A stretch of DNA of 64,000 nt. Origin: Streptomyces ipomoeae 91-03 (GTDB lineage: Bacteria > Actinomycetota > Actinomycetes > Streptomycetales > Streptomycetaceae). Numbering within the stretch: position 1 is the stretch's first letter; each line of letters begins with the position of its first letter. This document shows positions 1 through 9,736 of the stretch, one piece after another. The stretch is from contig NZ_AEJC01000665.1 in NCBI RefSeq assembly GCF_000317595.1, positions 1-64,000 of the forward strand, read 5' to 3'. Both the position numbers and the translations under genes were made by a program. The notes beneath the pieces are model-generated. The model was given only the letters and a program-made list of their open reading frames with translations. It did no database searches and was not told where the DNA came from.

Positions 1-2
1 CG

Positions 3-152
3 CCCTCACCCCGCCCGGCACCACGAAGCAGCGCAGCCGACGGCGGCGGCGGCAGCAGCAGCAGCCAACGACGCTCGCTGCGGCATTCCGCACAGGCCCG
101 GATCACCGCGCAGCGGCTCCGCGAGGCCTACGCGGCCGGCGCCCCCTTCTGA
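3..152 (+). CDS. C-terminal end of a hypothetical protein, cut by the window edge
   Basis: An open frame enters from the left edge and stops with TGA at 150-152. The visible 49 residues are a Pro/Ser/Gly-rich low-complexity stretch followed by a basic, probably helical tail ending EAYAAGAPF. The codon bias (G/C at third positions) is that of a real Streptomyces gene, and the open frame is followed by a short gap and then the drmD start. No domain is visible, so no function is proposed. It could be the end of an unrelated chromosomal gene bordering the defence island. Confidence 0.4.
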   Translation, partial: PSPRPAPRSSAADGGGGSSSSQRRSLRHSAQARITAQRLREAYAAGAPF

Positions 153-208
153 CCCGTACCTCCCGGCCCGTACGCCCTGGCCCTGGCCTGTACACCCCCG
201 TGACCCGC

Positions 209-242
209 GATAATGGGCGGGCCCTGAAGGGGGGCCTGCCCA
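209..242 (+). promoter_or_regulatory. Possible -10 element and leader hairpin upstream of drmD
   Basis: A GATAAT hexamer lies at 209-214, followed by an imperfect hairpin at 216-242 (arms of about 9 bp with one G-T pair). No convincing -35 box is seen. The drmD ribosome site AGGAGG lies about 10 bases before its GTG at 274. The hairpin could instead be a weak terminator for the preceding gene. Confidence 0.25.
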
Positions 243-273
243 TGTACGACCGAACCATCGCAGGAGGCCACGG

Positions 274-3252
274 GTGACCGCCGTCCAGACCAGTGCGGAG
301 CAGAGCGGCACCACGACCGGCCAGGACCAGTACCCGGCCGGTGCCCAGGTGGTCGTGCGGGACGAGGTGTGGCTGGTCAAGAGCTCGATGCCGACGGCCG
401 AGGACGGCACCCGGATCGAGGTCGTCGGGGTGTCGGAGTTCGTACGCGACCAGGAGGCCGTGTTCTTCTCCGGCCTGGACCGCATCGAGCTGCTGGACCC
501 GCGCGCGACCGCCCTGGTCATGGACGACTCCCCTAACTACCGCCGCTCCCGGCTGTTCCTGGAGGCGGTGCTCCGCCGTACCGCGCTCCCCCAGTCGGAG
601 CGCCGGCTCGCCCTCGCCGACTCGTTCCTCATGGACCCGCTCCCGTACCAGCGGCGCCCCGCCGAGCTGGCCCTGTCGGGCGCCAACCTCCGCCCGCGTC
701 TGCTGATCGCGGACGTGGTGGGCCTCGGCAAGACCCTGGAGATCGGTCTGACGCTGGCCGAGCTGATCCGCCGCGGCCGGGGTGAGCGCATCCTGGTCGT
801 CACCCCGCAACATGTGCTGGAGCAGTTCCAGCACGAGCTGTGGACGCGTTTCGCCATCCCGCTGGTGCGGCTGGACTCGGTCGGCATCGAGCGGATCCAG
901 CGAGAGATCCCGGCCGGCCGCAACCCCTTCACCTCGTTCAAGCGGGTCATCGTCTCCATCGACACCCTCAAGAACACCGACCAGTACCAGCACCATCTGG
1001 AGCAGATCCGCTGGGACGCGGTCGTCATCGACGAGTCGCACAACCTGATCAACCGCGGTTCCCTGCGCAACCAGCTCGCACGCACCCTCGCGCCCCGCAC
1101 CGACGCCCTGATCCTGGCGTCGGCGACCCCGCACAACGGCGACGCGAGGTCCTTCGCCGAGCTGATCGGCCTCCTCGACCCGGTGGCGATCCGCGACCCG
1201 GAGAACTACCGGGCGGCCGACATCGAGCACCTCTTCATCCGCCGTACGAAGATCAGCCGCAAGGTGCGTGAGCAGATGAAGGGCCAGTGGGCGGACCGCG
1301 GCCCCTCCCACTCCGTGCACTGCCCGGCCACCCCCGCCGAGGAGAAGATCTTCGAGGAGCTGGCCGCTGTCTGGCTGCCCCGTGACGGCGGCACCTCGGT
1401 GAGCTCGGTGCCCCTCTTCCCGTACACGCTGCTGAAGTCGTTCCTGTCCTCCCACGCGGCGCTGAGGGCGACGGTCTCCGCGCGCATCAAGACCCTGGAG
1501 AAGAAGGACGACCCGCAGGGCACCGCGGCCGAACTGGCCGCCCTGCACCGGCTGTCGGAGCTGGCCGTCGATCTGACCGAGGCGGACTCCGCGAAGTTCG
1601 CCGCCCTCGTACGACAACTCCGCGAGGAGATCGGTGTCGGGCCCGGTTCGGACGAAAGGGTCGTGGTCTTCTCCGAGCGCGTACAGACTCTGGAGTGGCT
1701 GGCCGAGGTGCTGCCCGCCGCGCTCGGTTTCAAGGGCCGTGCCGCCCGCGACTGCGTCCGGATCATGCACGGCGGCCTCTCCGACGAGCAGCAGATGGCC
1801 TGTGTCGAGGAGTTCGGCCTCGCGGACACGCCCGTACGGGTCCTGCTGACCGGCGATGTCGCCTCCGAGGGCGTCAACCTGCACCGCCAGTGCCACCAGT
1901 TGGTGCACTACGACGTGCCGTGGTCGCTGATCCGTATCGAGCAGCGCAACGGCCGTATCGACCGGTACGGGCAGGCCCGTCCGCCGGAGTTCCGCGCGCT
2001 GATCCTGACCAGTGAGGTCGAGGGCGCCAAGGACGACACGGTGGTCGCGGAGCGGCTGCTGGAACGCGAGGACCAGGCCCACCGTTCCCTGGGGACGGCG
2101 GAGGCGGTGACCGGCCTGTACCGGGCGGAGGCGGAGGAGAAGTCCCTCATCCAGGATCTGCTGCGCGGCCGGACCGTGGACGAGTCCCTGGACGCGCGCC
2201 GCTCCGGCGCGGACGGCGAGGACGCGGGGCTGGACGACTTCCTCGCGGACTTCTTCGGCCCGGTCGGCGAGGAAGCGCCCCCGGCGGAGCCTGCGGAGCC
2301 GGGCGGCTCGGCTCGGGCCGTCACGGAGTCGTCGGCCGGCCCGGCCGCCGCGAGTCCCGTGGTCCCCCGCCTCTTCGACTCGACCGCCCATTTCCTGGAC
2401 GAGGCGCTGCGCGAGGTGTATCCGGACGCCCGCGAGCGGCTGGACCTGGACCGCGACGAGCAGTCGGGCCTGCTCTCGTTCCGTCCGCCGGCAGAGCTCG
2501 TCCACCGTCTCAAGGCGCTCCCCACCGACTACCTGCGCGAGCAGCGGCTGCGCGAGCGCGTGCTCGTGACGTTCAACCGCCGCCTCGCCGAGCACTCCCT
2601 CCAGCGGGCCCGGGAGTCGTCCACGTCCAGCTGGCCGGAGATCTCCCTGCTGACGGACCTGCACCCGGTCGTCGAGTGGCTCACCGACAAGGTCCTCGTC
2701 GGGATGGGCCGCCAGGAGGCGCCGATGATCACGGCGAACGTGGCGGAGCCCATCTATCTCGTGCAGGGCGTGTACTCGAACAAGCTGGGCAGGCCCACCG
2801 TCGTGAAGTGGATGGGGGTCACCTGGCGGGAGGCGAGCAAGGAAGGGCTGGTAGACGACGACATGGTGTCGCTGCTGCGCCGCTGCGGTGTCGGCCCCAC
2901 CATGGCGAACAAGCTCCGCTACCGCGATCCCGTTCCGCTGCGCAAGGTCCTCCCCCAGGTGCTGGACACGGCGGAGGCGTTCCTCAACGCACACCGCGAC
3001 GCCTGGGACGAACCGCTGCGCGAGCCCATCGAGCAGTACAAGCGGCGGCTCGGCACCTGGCGGCAGCCCACCCTCGCCGGGGAGCGCACGAAGGAGCGCC
3101 TCGCCGATCTCGCCGACTCGCTGCTGACGACGGGCAGGCCGCTGCTGCGGGTCCTCGCGGTGCTCCTGCCGGACACGGACCGAAGGCCCGATGACTACGG
3201 GCCGCCGCCCGTCTCCCTCACCGCCCCGGCCGCGTCCCCCTCCCGGTTCTGA
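274..3252 (+). CDS. drmD: SNF2-type helicase of DISARM class 1 (DrmD)
   Basis: This 992-residue protein has the layout of an SNF2/Rad54-like superfamily 2 ATPase. The Walker A motif is GLGKT (Lys153), the DEAH-type box is DESH (Asp253), and motif III SATPHNG follows near residue 283. The second lobe has GDVASEGVNL near 530 and QRNGRIDRYGQ near 560, which are SNF2 motifs V and VI. About 400 residues follow without a recognised domain. DrmD is the helicase that marks class 1 DISARM, a phage defence system, and is expected to act on DNA in the cytoplasm. The start is GTG with an AGGAGG site. The next gene, an adenine methyltransferase, begins 14 bases after the stop, so the two form an operon. 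This pairing supports the DrmD call over other SNF2 proteins such as RapA/HepA. Confidence 0.85.
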   Translation: MTAVQTSAEQSGTTTGQDQYPAGAQVVVRDEVWLVKSSMPTAEDGTRIEVVGVSEFVRDQEAVFFSGLDRIELLDPRATALVMDDSPNYRRSRLFLEAVLRRTALPQSERRLALADSFLMDPLPYQRRPAELALSGANLRPRLLIADVVGLGKTLEIGLTLAELIRRGRGERILVVTPQHVLEQFQHELWTRFAIPLVRLDSVGIERIQREIPAGRNPFTSFKRVIVSIDTLKNTDQYQHHLEQIRWDAVVIDESHNLINRGSLRNQLARTLAPRTDALILASATPHNGDARSFAELIGLLDPVAIRDPENYRAADIEHLFIRRTKISRKVREQMKGQWADRGPSHSVHCPATPAEEKIFEELAAVWLPRDGGTSVSSVPLFPYTLLKSFLSSHAALRATVSARIKTLEKKDDPQGTAAELAALHRLSELAVDLTEADSAKFAALVRQLREEIGVGPGSDERVVVFSERVQTLEWLAEVLPAALGFKGRAARDCVRIMHGGLSDEQQMACVEEFGLADTPVRVLLTGDVASEGVNLHRQCHQLVHYDVPWSLIRIEQRNGRIDRYGQARPPEFRALILTSEVEGAKDDTVVAERLLEREDQAHRSLGTAEAVTGLYRAEAEEKSLIQDLLRGRTVDESLDARRSGADGEDAGLDDFLADFFGPVGEEAPPAEPAEPGGSARAVTESSAGPAAASPVVPRLFDSTAHFLDEALREVYPDARERLDLDRDEQSGLLSFRPPAELVHRLKALPTDYLREQRLRERVLVTFNRRLAEHSLQRARESSTSSWPEISLLTDLHPVVEWLTDKVLVGMGRQEAPMITANVAEPIYLVQGVYSNKLGRPTVVKWMGVTWREASKEGLVDDDMVSLLRRCGVGPTMANKLRYRDPVPLRKVLPQVLDTAEAFLNAHRDAWDEPLREPIEQYKRRLGTWRQPTLAGERTKERLADLADSLLTTGRPLLRVLAVLLPDTDRRPDDYGPPPVSLTAPAASPSRF

Positions 3253-3265
3253 GAGAAGCCCTGTC

Positions 3266-6200
3266 ATGACGTACGACTCCCTGGTCAACCGCGGCGACTA
3301 CTTCTCGGCCCACTATCTGGCCGAAGTGCTGCCGAAGGACCTCAAGTCGGGCCTGTTGCAGGCGTGGAAGGAGCGCGAGGAGGCGGCGAAGCCGCCCGCC
3401 GGGGGTGCCGCCGCGACCGAGGCCGACGTGCTCACCACGGCGGCGCCCGGCGGCGGCGAGCTGCCGGTGACCCCTCGGGCCGGGCTGCGGGCGCTGCGCC
3501 GCGACTACTTCCGGGCCCGGTCCTTCTTCGCCCTCCCCGAGGACGAGGACGGCATCGTCTCCGTACGCGACACCGACGACGAGACGCTGACGTACCACGC
3601 CCCCCAGTGGCGGGAGCGCGTACGGGACCTCAACGCGGAGGTGCTGCGCGCCCTCGGCTACGACGCGAAACCGCGCACGCTCACCGTGGAACGTGCGGGG
3701 CAGACGTACGAGATCCCGGTCGCGCACGCCGAGAAGGGCCTGGTCGCGCTGGATTGCGGCTGGGCCGCCGAACCGGACGCCGCTCTCGACCCGAAGGGCC
3801 GTGGCCGACTGCTGGAGCCGGTGCCGCTCGACGGCCCGACCCCCGTGGAGACCGGCTCCAAGCTGGCCTCGTTCCTGTTCGCCTGCGACGAGGTCGACGG
3901 CGACCGGCCGCCCCGGTACGTGCTGCTGCTCGGCGGCGGTGTGATCGTCCTGGCCGACCGCGCGGTGTGGGGCGAGGGCCGCTACCTCGGCGTCTCCCTG
4001 GACACGGCGCTCCAGCGCAACGACACCAGGGCGGGCGGCGAACTCGACACGGTGGCCGCGCTGTTCGGCGCGGACTCGCTGCGCACGCCGGAGGAGGGCG
4101 GCGAGAACCCGCTCTCCGAGCTCGTCGGCAAGTCGGCGAAGCACGCGGTGGGGGTCTCCAGCGAGCTGCGCGACGGCCTGCGCAAGAGCGTCGAGCTGAT
4201 CGCCAACGAAGTGCTGGAACGGCTGCGCGAGCAGGGCGTACGCCCGGAGGACATCGGCGAACTCCCGGAGCTGGGCCGCCAGTTGACCCGCGAGTCGCTG
4301 CGCTACCTCTACCGCATCCTGTTCCTTCTCTACGCCGAGGCCCGCCCCGAGCTGGGCATCCTGCCCGCCGATTACCCCGAGTACCAGCAGGGGTACGGGC
4401 TCGGCCGGCTCGGTGAGCTGATCGCCGACCGGGAGCCGATCAGCGACACCGCCCGCAACGGCTTCTACCTGTACGAGTCCCTGGACCTGCTCTTCGGCAA
4501 GGTCCAGGACGGCTACCGCCCGCGCCGCACCCACGGCGTGGAACCGGAGGCCGGCGACGGCATCGACGCGAAGACCAGCGAGGACGTCGGCCTGCGCTTC
4601 GAGCCGCTGCACAGCAAGCTGTTCGAGCCGGAGGCGATCCGGCTGATCGGCGACGACAGCCTCCTCGACCCCCGCCACGACTCCGACGAGGCCCTGGCCC
4701 GGGGCGAGTCCGTCCGCTACCTCGACACCCGGCTGCGCAACGCCACGCTCCACCAGGTGCTGCACAGCCTCATGATCACCCAGGGCAAGCGGGGCGAACG
4801 CGGCGGCTTCATCTCGTACGCCCAGCTCGGCATCAACCAGCTCGGCGCGGTGTACGAGGGCCTGATGTCGTACAGCGGCTTCATCGCGGGCGAGGAGCTG
4901 TACGAGGTCGCCAAGGGCGGCGACCCGAAGGACGGCTCCTGGCTGGTCCCCAAGTCGAAGATCGACGAGTATCCGGACTCGGTGTTCGTACGCCGCCGGG
5001 ACAGGCACACGGGCGAGGACGTCCGGGTGCGGTACGCCCCGGGTTCGTTCGTGTACCGCCTCTCCGGGCGTGACCGGCAGACCTCGGCGTCGTACTACAC
5101 GCCCGAGTCTCTGACGAAGGTCACCGTGCAGCTCGCCCTCCAGCACCGCATGACCGAGGAGACGGAAGCGCGGGAGCTGCTGGACTGGAAGATCTGCGAG
5201 CCGGCGCTCGGCTCGGGCGCGTTCCTCAACGAGGCGATCAACCAGGTCGCGGCGGAGTATCTGCGGCGCAGGCAGCACGAGTTGGGGCGCTCGATCGACA
5301 CGGATCAGTACGCCGTCGAGCTTCAGAAGGCGAAGGCGTACGTCGCGCTGCACAACTCCTACGGCGTCGACCTCAACGAGACGGCCGTGGAGCTGGCCGA
5401 GGTGTCGTTGTGGCTCAACACGATGCACCCCGGCATGGAGGCCCCCTGGTTCGGCCTGCACCTGCGGCGCGGCAACTCGCTGATCGGCGGGCGGCGGGAG
5501 GTGTACGGCCCCGACCGCCTGAAGAAGGGCGGCTGGCTCGGGACCACTCCGGAGCGGTTCCCGCTGGCGGACGCGGTGGGGGGTGCGTCGCTTCCGGAAG
5601 GGGCGGTGCATCACTTCCTGCTTCCCGCGAAGGAGTGGGGCTCGGTCGCCGCCGAGAAGGAGGCGAAGGCGCTGGCGCCGGAGGCCGCGAAGGCGCTGGG
5701 CGCGTGGCGGAAGGCGATCACGAAATCCCCGACGGCGAAGCAGACGGCCCGGCTTCAGGGGCTGGCTCGGCGGGCCGAGTACCTGTGGGGGCTGGTGGTA
5801 CGGCGGCTGGAGCTGTCGGAGCGGGACATCTCGCGGCGGATTCGGGTGTGGGGCGCGGAGGACGACTGGCTGCGGCGGCCGGAGGTCGCGGTGCAGCGGG
5901 ACGAGGTACTGGCCGACCTCCAGGCCGAGGACACCCCGTACTGGCGGCTGAAGACCTTGATGGACACGTGGTGCGCGCTGTGGTTCTGGCCGGTGCAGAG
6001 TGCGTCACTGCTGGACGGTACGGATGAGCGGTATGCGCGGGCCGAGGCGTTGGCTGAGCGGGCGGCGGAGTTCGAGGGGGCGGGGGCGGCTGGCGCGGCT
6101 GGTTCGGCGGCTGAGGAGGACTCCGGGGTTCTGATGGCCTGGGATGTGGATGCGCTTCCGGGTTTCGCGGCCGAGCCCCAGCAGATGACGCTGACCCGTG

Positions 6201-8452
6201 ATTCGGTGTCGCGCCGCCGCACGGGGCGCCGGGCGGAGCAGGTCAAGGGGCAGCGCCGAGAGGTCATTCCGCTGGCGGAGCTGGAGGACTGGCTCGACTT
6301 CGCCGAGGCGTTGTTGGGGACGCAGGATGTGCCGAGCGAGTCGCTGGTATCGACGTTCGAGACGCTCGACGACTTGTCCGTGTATGAGGACGAGTTGCCC
6401 GAGTGGATGGGCATGGAACGGTTCCATAGGTTGGAGAACCAGTTCCTGTGGGCGGCCACGGCGAAGGATGTGGCCAAGGCTCAGGGGTTCTTCCACTGGG
6501 AGTTGGAGTTCGCGCAGGTTTTTGCGCGGGGTGGGTTTGACTTGCAGGTGGGGAATCCGCCTTGGGTGAGGCCGCGGTGGCAGGAGGACGTGGTTCTGGC
6601 GGAGTTGGATCCTTGGTTCGTGCTGGAGGAAAAGCCGAGTGCGGCAGAGTGGCGGCTCCGGAAGGACGAGGTGCTGGCCGCGCGTACGGACAGCCAGGGT
6701 TTTCTCCTCGATGAACTGGCCACCCATGCGGGTTTCGTCGCCACGCTGGGCAGCCCGGCTACATATCCACTCCTCGTTGGTACCCAGGGCGACCTCTACC
6801 GAGCCTTCATGGCACAGGTGTGGCAGCACTTCGCGCCGCACGGCAGGGCAGGCATGATTCACCCGGACACGCACTTCGGTGGCGTCCGCGAGGGTGTCAT
6901 CCGGGCCGCCACATATCGGCATCTCCGGGTCCACGCACATTTCGTCAACTCGGCCAACTGGGCGTTCGATGACCTTTCCCGTGCCCAAGTGTTCGGGATG
7001 CACATCTACGGCACACCTCAAGAGCCCGACTTCCTGCACCTCAGCGAGCTCCGTGACGCCGAGGTCCTACCCGACTCTCTGACCCACGACGGACGAGGCG
7101 CGGCGCCCGGCATCAAGCACAACGGCTCGTGGGATATCCGACCACACCGCGACCGCGTGGTGCATGTGGACACAGCCTTGCTGGCTAGCTGGCATGCCCT
7201 GACGGGCTCGGAGGGTGGAGCAGCGCAGACCCCTCTGCTGTACCCGGTCCTTGTTGGCGAGCAAGGGGCTATCGAGGCGCTGGCCGCCTATGGCAGCAGC
7301 CTGGCCGACTATGGCCCGATGATCACAAGGGGATACGACGAAGCCAACGCCAAGAAGGACGGGCTGATCCGATGGGGCAACCGGGCCGTCCCCGAACTCT
7401 CTGATGTCATCCTCCAAGGGCCCCACTTCGCATCAGCGCTTCCCTTGTCGAAGGAGCCGAGGATCCCCTGCCGGAGCAACAGAGACTGGGACTTGCTCGT
7501 GCCGACGGAGCTGCCCGAGGCGTACGCTCCCGTGACCAACTATGTGCGGGCCAGCGACAAGGCCACATACCTGGCAGCCCAGGACTCCTGGCTCAATAAG
7601 CCGTACACCACATACTTCCGGCTGGCCTGGAGAGTCATGATCCCCTCCGACAACAGCCGCAGCTTGCAGGCCGCCCTCATCCCACCCGGCCCCGCACACG
7701 TCGATGCCGTGAACTCCATGTCTCTGGGCGATAACCGTCTCACCGCTCTCAATTCAGGGTTCTGGTCAGCCCTCCCTCTTGACTACCTACTTCGCATCAC
7801 TGGGCGCTCTCACCTCCGCGTCGCCGAGGCCCGCAAGATGCCTGCCCCCGATCCGGAGCACCCCCTCGCCCCCGCACTGCTCCTGCGCACGCTCCGCCTG
7901 AACGCCCTCACTGCCCACTACGCGCCCCTCTGGGCGGAACTGTTCGACCCACGTTGGGCGGGCTACGAGAACTGGGCCAACCCGCACTGGCCCCATCTGA
8001 AACCCTTCGCCGCGAGCCTCAAACCGACCTGGGAGTACACCACCCCCCTCCGCACCGAGCACGAACGCCGCGCTGCACTCGTCGAACTCGACGCCCTCGT
8101 GGCCGTCTGGCTCGGCATCTCCGCAGACCAACTCGTCGCAATCTTCAAGTCCCGCTTCCCGCAGCTGTACGACTACGAGTCGGCGACCTACTTCGACGCC
8201 AACGGCCGCAAGATCGCGGGCGACTTCAACACGTACGGCCACGGCCAGACCAAGCAGGACTACCTCGATCTCCTCGCCCACCTGGAAGACCCGGAGCGCA
8301 CCCCTCCCCCAGAGGGCTACCAGGCCCCCTTCTACAAGGCCGACCGAGAGGCCGAGATGAGGTCCGCGCACGCGCACTTCCAGGCCCGGCTGGACGCGGA
8401 GATCGCCACCGGCCGCTGGACCCCGCCCGTCCGCGAGGCCGTACAGGCGTAG
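3266..8452 (+). CDS. drmMI: Giant N6-adenine DNA methyltransferase, DISARM DrmMI type
   Basis: The 1728-residue protein is an Eco57I/PglX-like gamma-class adenine methyltransferase. A YYTPESL motif near residue 610 leads into the SAM-binding motif EPALGSGAF near 645. GVDLNETAVELAEVSLWL near 700 is the next methyltransferase motif, and the catalytic NPPW starts at Asn1097. About 400 residues separate the SAM motif from NPPW. The long N-terminus (1-600) and C-terminus (1150-1728) are probably target recognition and partner binding. In DISARM the methylase marks self DNA. The start is ATG at 3266, preceded by GAGAGAAG. It is co-transcribed with drmD. PglX of BREX is the main alternative, but no pglZ, pglY or brxL is present. 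The last third uses more A/T-ending codons than the first, visible from about 6400, which could mean a recombined C-terminal half. Confidence 0.82.
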   Translation: MTYDSLVNRGDYFSAHYLAEVLPKDLKSGLLQAWKEREEAAKPPAGGAAATEADVLTTAAPGGGELPVTPRAGLRALRRDYFRARSFFALPEDEDGIVSVRDTDDETLTYHAPQWRERVRDLNAEVLRALGYDAKPRTLTVERAGQTYEIPVAHAEKGLVALDCGWAAEPDAALDPKGRGRLLEPVPLDGPTPVETGSKLASFLFACDEVDGDRPPRYVLLLGGGVIVLADRAVWGEGRYLGVSLDTALQRNDTRAGGELDTVAALFGADSLRTPEEGGENPLSELVGKSAKHAVGVSSELRDGLRKSVELIANEVLERLREQGVRPEDIGELPELGRQLTRESLRYLYRILFLLYAEARPELGILPADYPEYQQGYGLGRLGELIADREPISDTARNGFYLYESLDLLFGKVQDGYRPRRTHGVEPEAGDGIDAKTSEDVGLRFEPLHSKLFEPEAIRLIGDDSLLDPRHDSDEALARGESVRYLDTRLRNATLHQVLHSLMITQGKRGERGGFISYAQLGINQLGAVYEGLMSYSGFIAGEELYEVAKGGDPKDGSWLVPKSKIDEYPDSVFVRRRDRHTGEDVRVRYAPGSFVYRLSGRDRQTSASYYTPESLTKVTVQLALQHRMTEETEARELLDWKICEPALGSGAFLNEAINQVAAEYLRRRQHELGRSIDTDQYAVELQKAKAYVALHNSYGVDLNETAVELAEVSLWLNTMHPGMEAPWFGLHLRRGNSLIGGRREVYGPDRLKKGGWLGTTPERFPLADAVGGASLPEGAVHHFLLPAKEWGSVAAEKEAKALAPEAAKALGAWRKAITKSPTAKQTARLQGLARRAEYLWGLVVRRLELSERDISRRIRVWGAEDDWLRRPEVAVQRDEVLADLQAEDTPYWRLKTLMDTWCALWFWPVQSASLLDGTDERYARAEALAERAAEFEGAGAAGAAGSAAEEDSGVLMAWDVDALPGFAAEPQQMTLTRDSVSRRRTGRRAEQVKGQRREVIPLAELEDWLDFAEALLGTQDVPSESLVSTFETLDDLSVYEDELPEWMGMERFHRLENQFLWAATAKDVAKAQGFFHWELEFAQVFARGGFDLQVGNPPWVRPRWQEDVVLAELDPWFVLEEKPSAAEWRLRKDEVLAARTDSQGFLLDELATHAGFVATLGSPATYPLLVGTQGDLYRAFMAQVWQHFAPHGRAGMIHPDTHFGGVREGVIRAATYRHLRVHAHFVNSANWAFDDLSRAQVFGMHIYGTPQEPDFLHLSELRDAEVLPDSLTHDGRGAAPGIKHNGSWDIRPHRDRVVHVDTALLASWHALTGSEGGAAQTPLLYPVLVGEQGAIEALAAYGSSLADYGPMITRGYDEANAKKDGLIRWGNRAVPELSDVILQGPHFASALPLSKEPRIPCRSNRDWDLLVPTELPEAYAPVTNYVRASDKATYLAAQDSWLNKPYTTYFRLAWRVMIPSDNSRSLQAALIPPGPAHVDAVNSMSLGDNRLTALNSGFWSALPLDYLLRITGRSHLRVAEARKMPAPDPEHPLAPALLLRTLRLNALTAHYAPLWAELFDPRWAGYENWANPHWPHLKPFAASLKPTWEYTTPLRTEHERRAALVELDALVAVWLGISADQLVAIFKSRFPQLYDYESATYFDANGRKIAGDFNTYGHGQTKQDYLDLLAHLEDPERTPPPEGYQAPFYKADREAEMRSAHAHFQARLDAEIATGRWTPPVREAVQA

Positions 8453-8474
8453 TTCGCGAGCCCGCCGGACACAG

Positions 8475-8505
8475 GTCTGCCCCTGACACCTTGCCAGGGG
8501 CAGAC
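8475..8505. terminator. Bidirectional hairpin terminator between convergent genes
   Basis: A perfect 11-bp stem (8475-8485 with 8495-8505) encloses a 9-base loop, between the end of drmMI and the end of the convergent DUF397 gene. There is no long T run, as is usual in Streptomyces. Confidence 0.7.
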
Positions 8506-8527
8506 TCAACGACCGGTCGGGCAAGCC

Positions 8528-8731
8528 CTACCTGACGGCGAAGCCGACAAACGCGGTCCAGGCCGCAGCGTCGACCGCAAGGCCACGGCGGGCTATGTCC
8601 TTGGAGTCGCGCACGTGGACGACGTGAGGGCGGACGGCGACCTCGACGCATTGCCCCCCATCTCCGGCGCTGTAACTGCTCTTGAACCAGGCAAGTTCGT
8701 CGGTCTCGTACCTGGCACGGTCCACGCTCAT
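8528..8731 (-). CDS. DUF397 domain protein
   Basis: This 67-residue protein has the hallmark FKSSYSAGDGGQCVEVA and VRDSKD segments of the DUF397 family. In actinomycetes these small proteins are partners of Scr1/BldB-linked helix-turn-helix regulators and often behave like the small component of a regulatory or toxin-antitoxin-like pair. Its ATG overlaps the stop of the upstream regulator gene by four bases (ATGA), so translation is coupled. It is convergent with drmMI and separated from it by a hairpin terminator. The direct molecular activity of DUF397 is not established. The call of family is firm, while the role as partner rests on genomic context. Confidence 0.9.
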   Translation of the reverse strand: MSVDRARYETDELAWFKSSYSAGDGGQCVEVAVRPHVVHVRDSKDIARRGLAVDAAAWTAFVGFAVR

Positions 8732-9645
8732 CCCTCTCCCAGCAACTTCTCAACCAGGGCAAGCGACTCCTGCGGAGTGAGCGCCTGTGCACGAAGCGTG
8801 CCGTACGTGGCTTCCAACTCCCGCACCCTTGTTCGCTCCGTGTGCAGTCGACTGTCGCTCTGCACCTCTGTGTAGGCGATCCTCCGCCCATCCTTCGTTT
8901 CCATCAAGGTGAAAGGGCCTGCGAGTCCCGCGTGCTCACCGCGCCGCATCGGCATCACCTGGATGTCGACGTTGCGCGCCTGCCCAACGAGGATGACCTG
9001 CTCCAACTGCCCCCGCCAGACATGATCGTCCCCGATGCGCCTGTGCAGTACCGCTTCCTCGATCACAAAGCTCATGTGCGTGAGGGGGCGCCGAGTGAAG
9101 ATCACCTGTCGCGCCAGGCGTGCAGCGATCCGCTGCTCGATCAACTCTTCGTCGAGCGACGGCCTCCACATCCGGAAGACCGCCCTGGCGTACTCCTCCG
9201 TCTGCAAGAGCCCGTTGACCGCCAACGTGTCGTACACGTGCAGCTCGACCGCCTCCCCCTCCAACCGCGCCGCATCCCGAAAGAACGCCGGATACTGCGC
9301 CCGCGCAACCTCCTCCTTCATCTCCTGGAGGACCCCACCCGCGTCCAGCACCTCATCCGCCTGGTCGATGAACTTCGGCGGCGGCACCCGGCGCCCCTGC
9401 TCGTACGCGGCGATCGTGGACACCGAGTAGCCCACCATCGAACCGAACTCGGGCCGTTCCAGCCCTGCCCGTACCCGGAACCGCTTCAACTGGCGCCCGA
9501 AGACCCGGAGGATGCCCGACCCCGACCCCGAACCCGCCTCCCGCTCGGCGTCCTCCGCGCCGGACTCCTCCTCGGCCGTCCCCACCAACTCACTCACGTC
9601 CCACACCACCTCCCCGGCCAACGCGACCACCGCGCCGACCGTCAC
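8728..9645 (-). CDS. Scr1-type XRE helix-turn-helix regulator (DUF5753)
   Basis: The 305-residue protein carries an XRE/Cro-type helix-turn-helix near residues 50-105 (LKRFRVRAGL, MVGYSVSTIAAYEQGRRVP), followed by a long DUF5753-like C-terminal domain with LLQTEEYARAVF, the usual signature. The first 45 residues are acidic and Gly/Ser-rich and may be an over-long start. A downstream start near residue 45 would give the usual family length of about 260. It is translationally coupled to the DUF397 gene and divergent from a RsbW-like ATPase gene, with 91 bases between them that must hold both promoters. This regulator/DUF397/ATPase trio is a common Streptomyces signalling cassette. It could control nearby defence genes, but nothing in the sequence proves that. 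Confidence 0.88.
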   Translation of the reverse strand: MTVGAVVALAGEVVWDVSELVGTAEEESGAEDAEREAGSGSGSGILRVFGRQLKRFRVRAGLERPEFGSMVGYSVSTIAAYEQGRRVPPPKFIDQADEVLDAGGVLQEMKEEVARAQYPAFFRDAARLEGEAVELHVYDTLAVNGLLQTEEYARAVFRMWRPSLDEELIEQRIAARLARQVIFTRRPLTHMSFVIEEAVLHRRIGDDHVWRGQLEQVILVGQARNVDIQVMPMRRGEHAGLAGPFTLMETKDGRRIAYTEVQSDSRLHTERTRVRELEATYGTLRAQALTPQESLALVEKLLGEG

Positions 9646-9736
9646 GCTCCGCCCCGCCTACACCCACCGACACACCACGTACAGCGACCGCCCGTGTGCA
9701 CGTCGTATCTCGTCACGGTAAAACCGGCACGTCAGC

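Noticed and set aside
103-3288. A 1061-codon open frame on the minus strand antisense to drmD
   Set aside because: It is the mirror of drmD codon bias: Arg/Gln/His/Val-rich, no domain, and the sense strand carries clear helicase motifs.
3218-5614. A 798-codon antisense frame opposite drmMI
   Set aside because: Shadow of the methyltransferase; no start signal or domain.
274-8452. BREX/Pgl system
   Set aside because: The methyltransferase resembles PglX, but no pglZ, pglW, pglY or brxC homologue is in the window and the upstream gene is SNF2-type DrmD.
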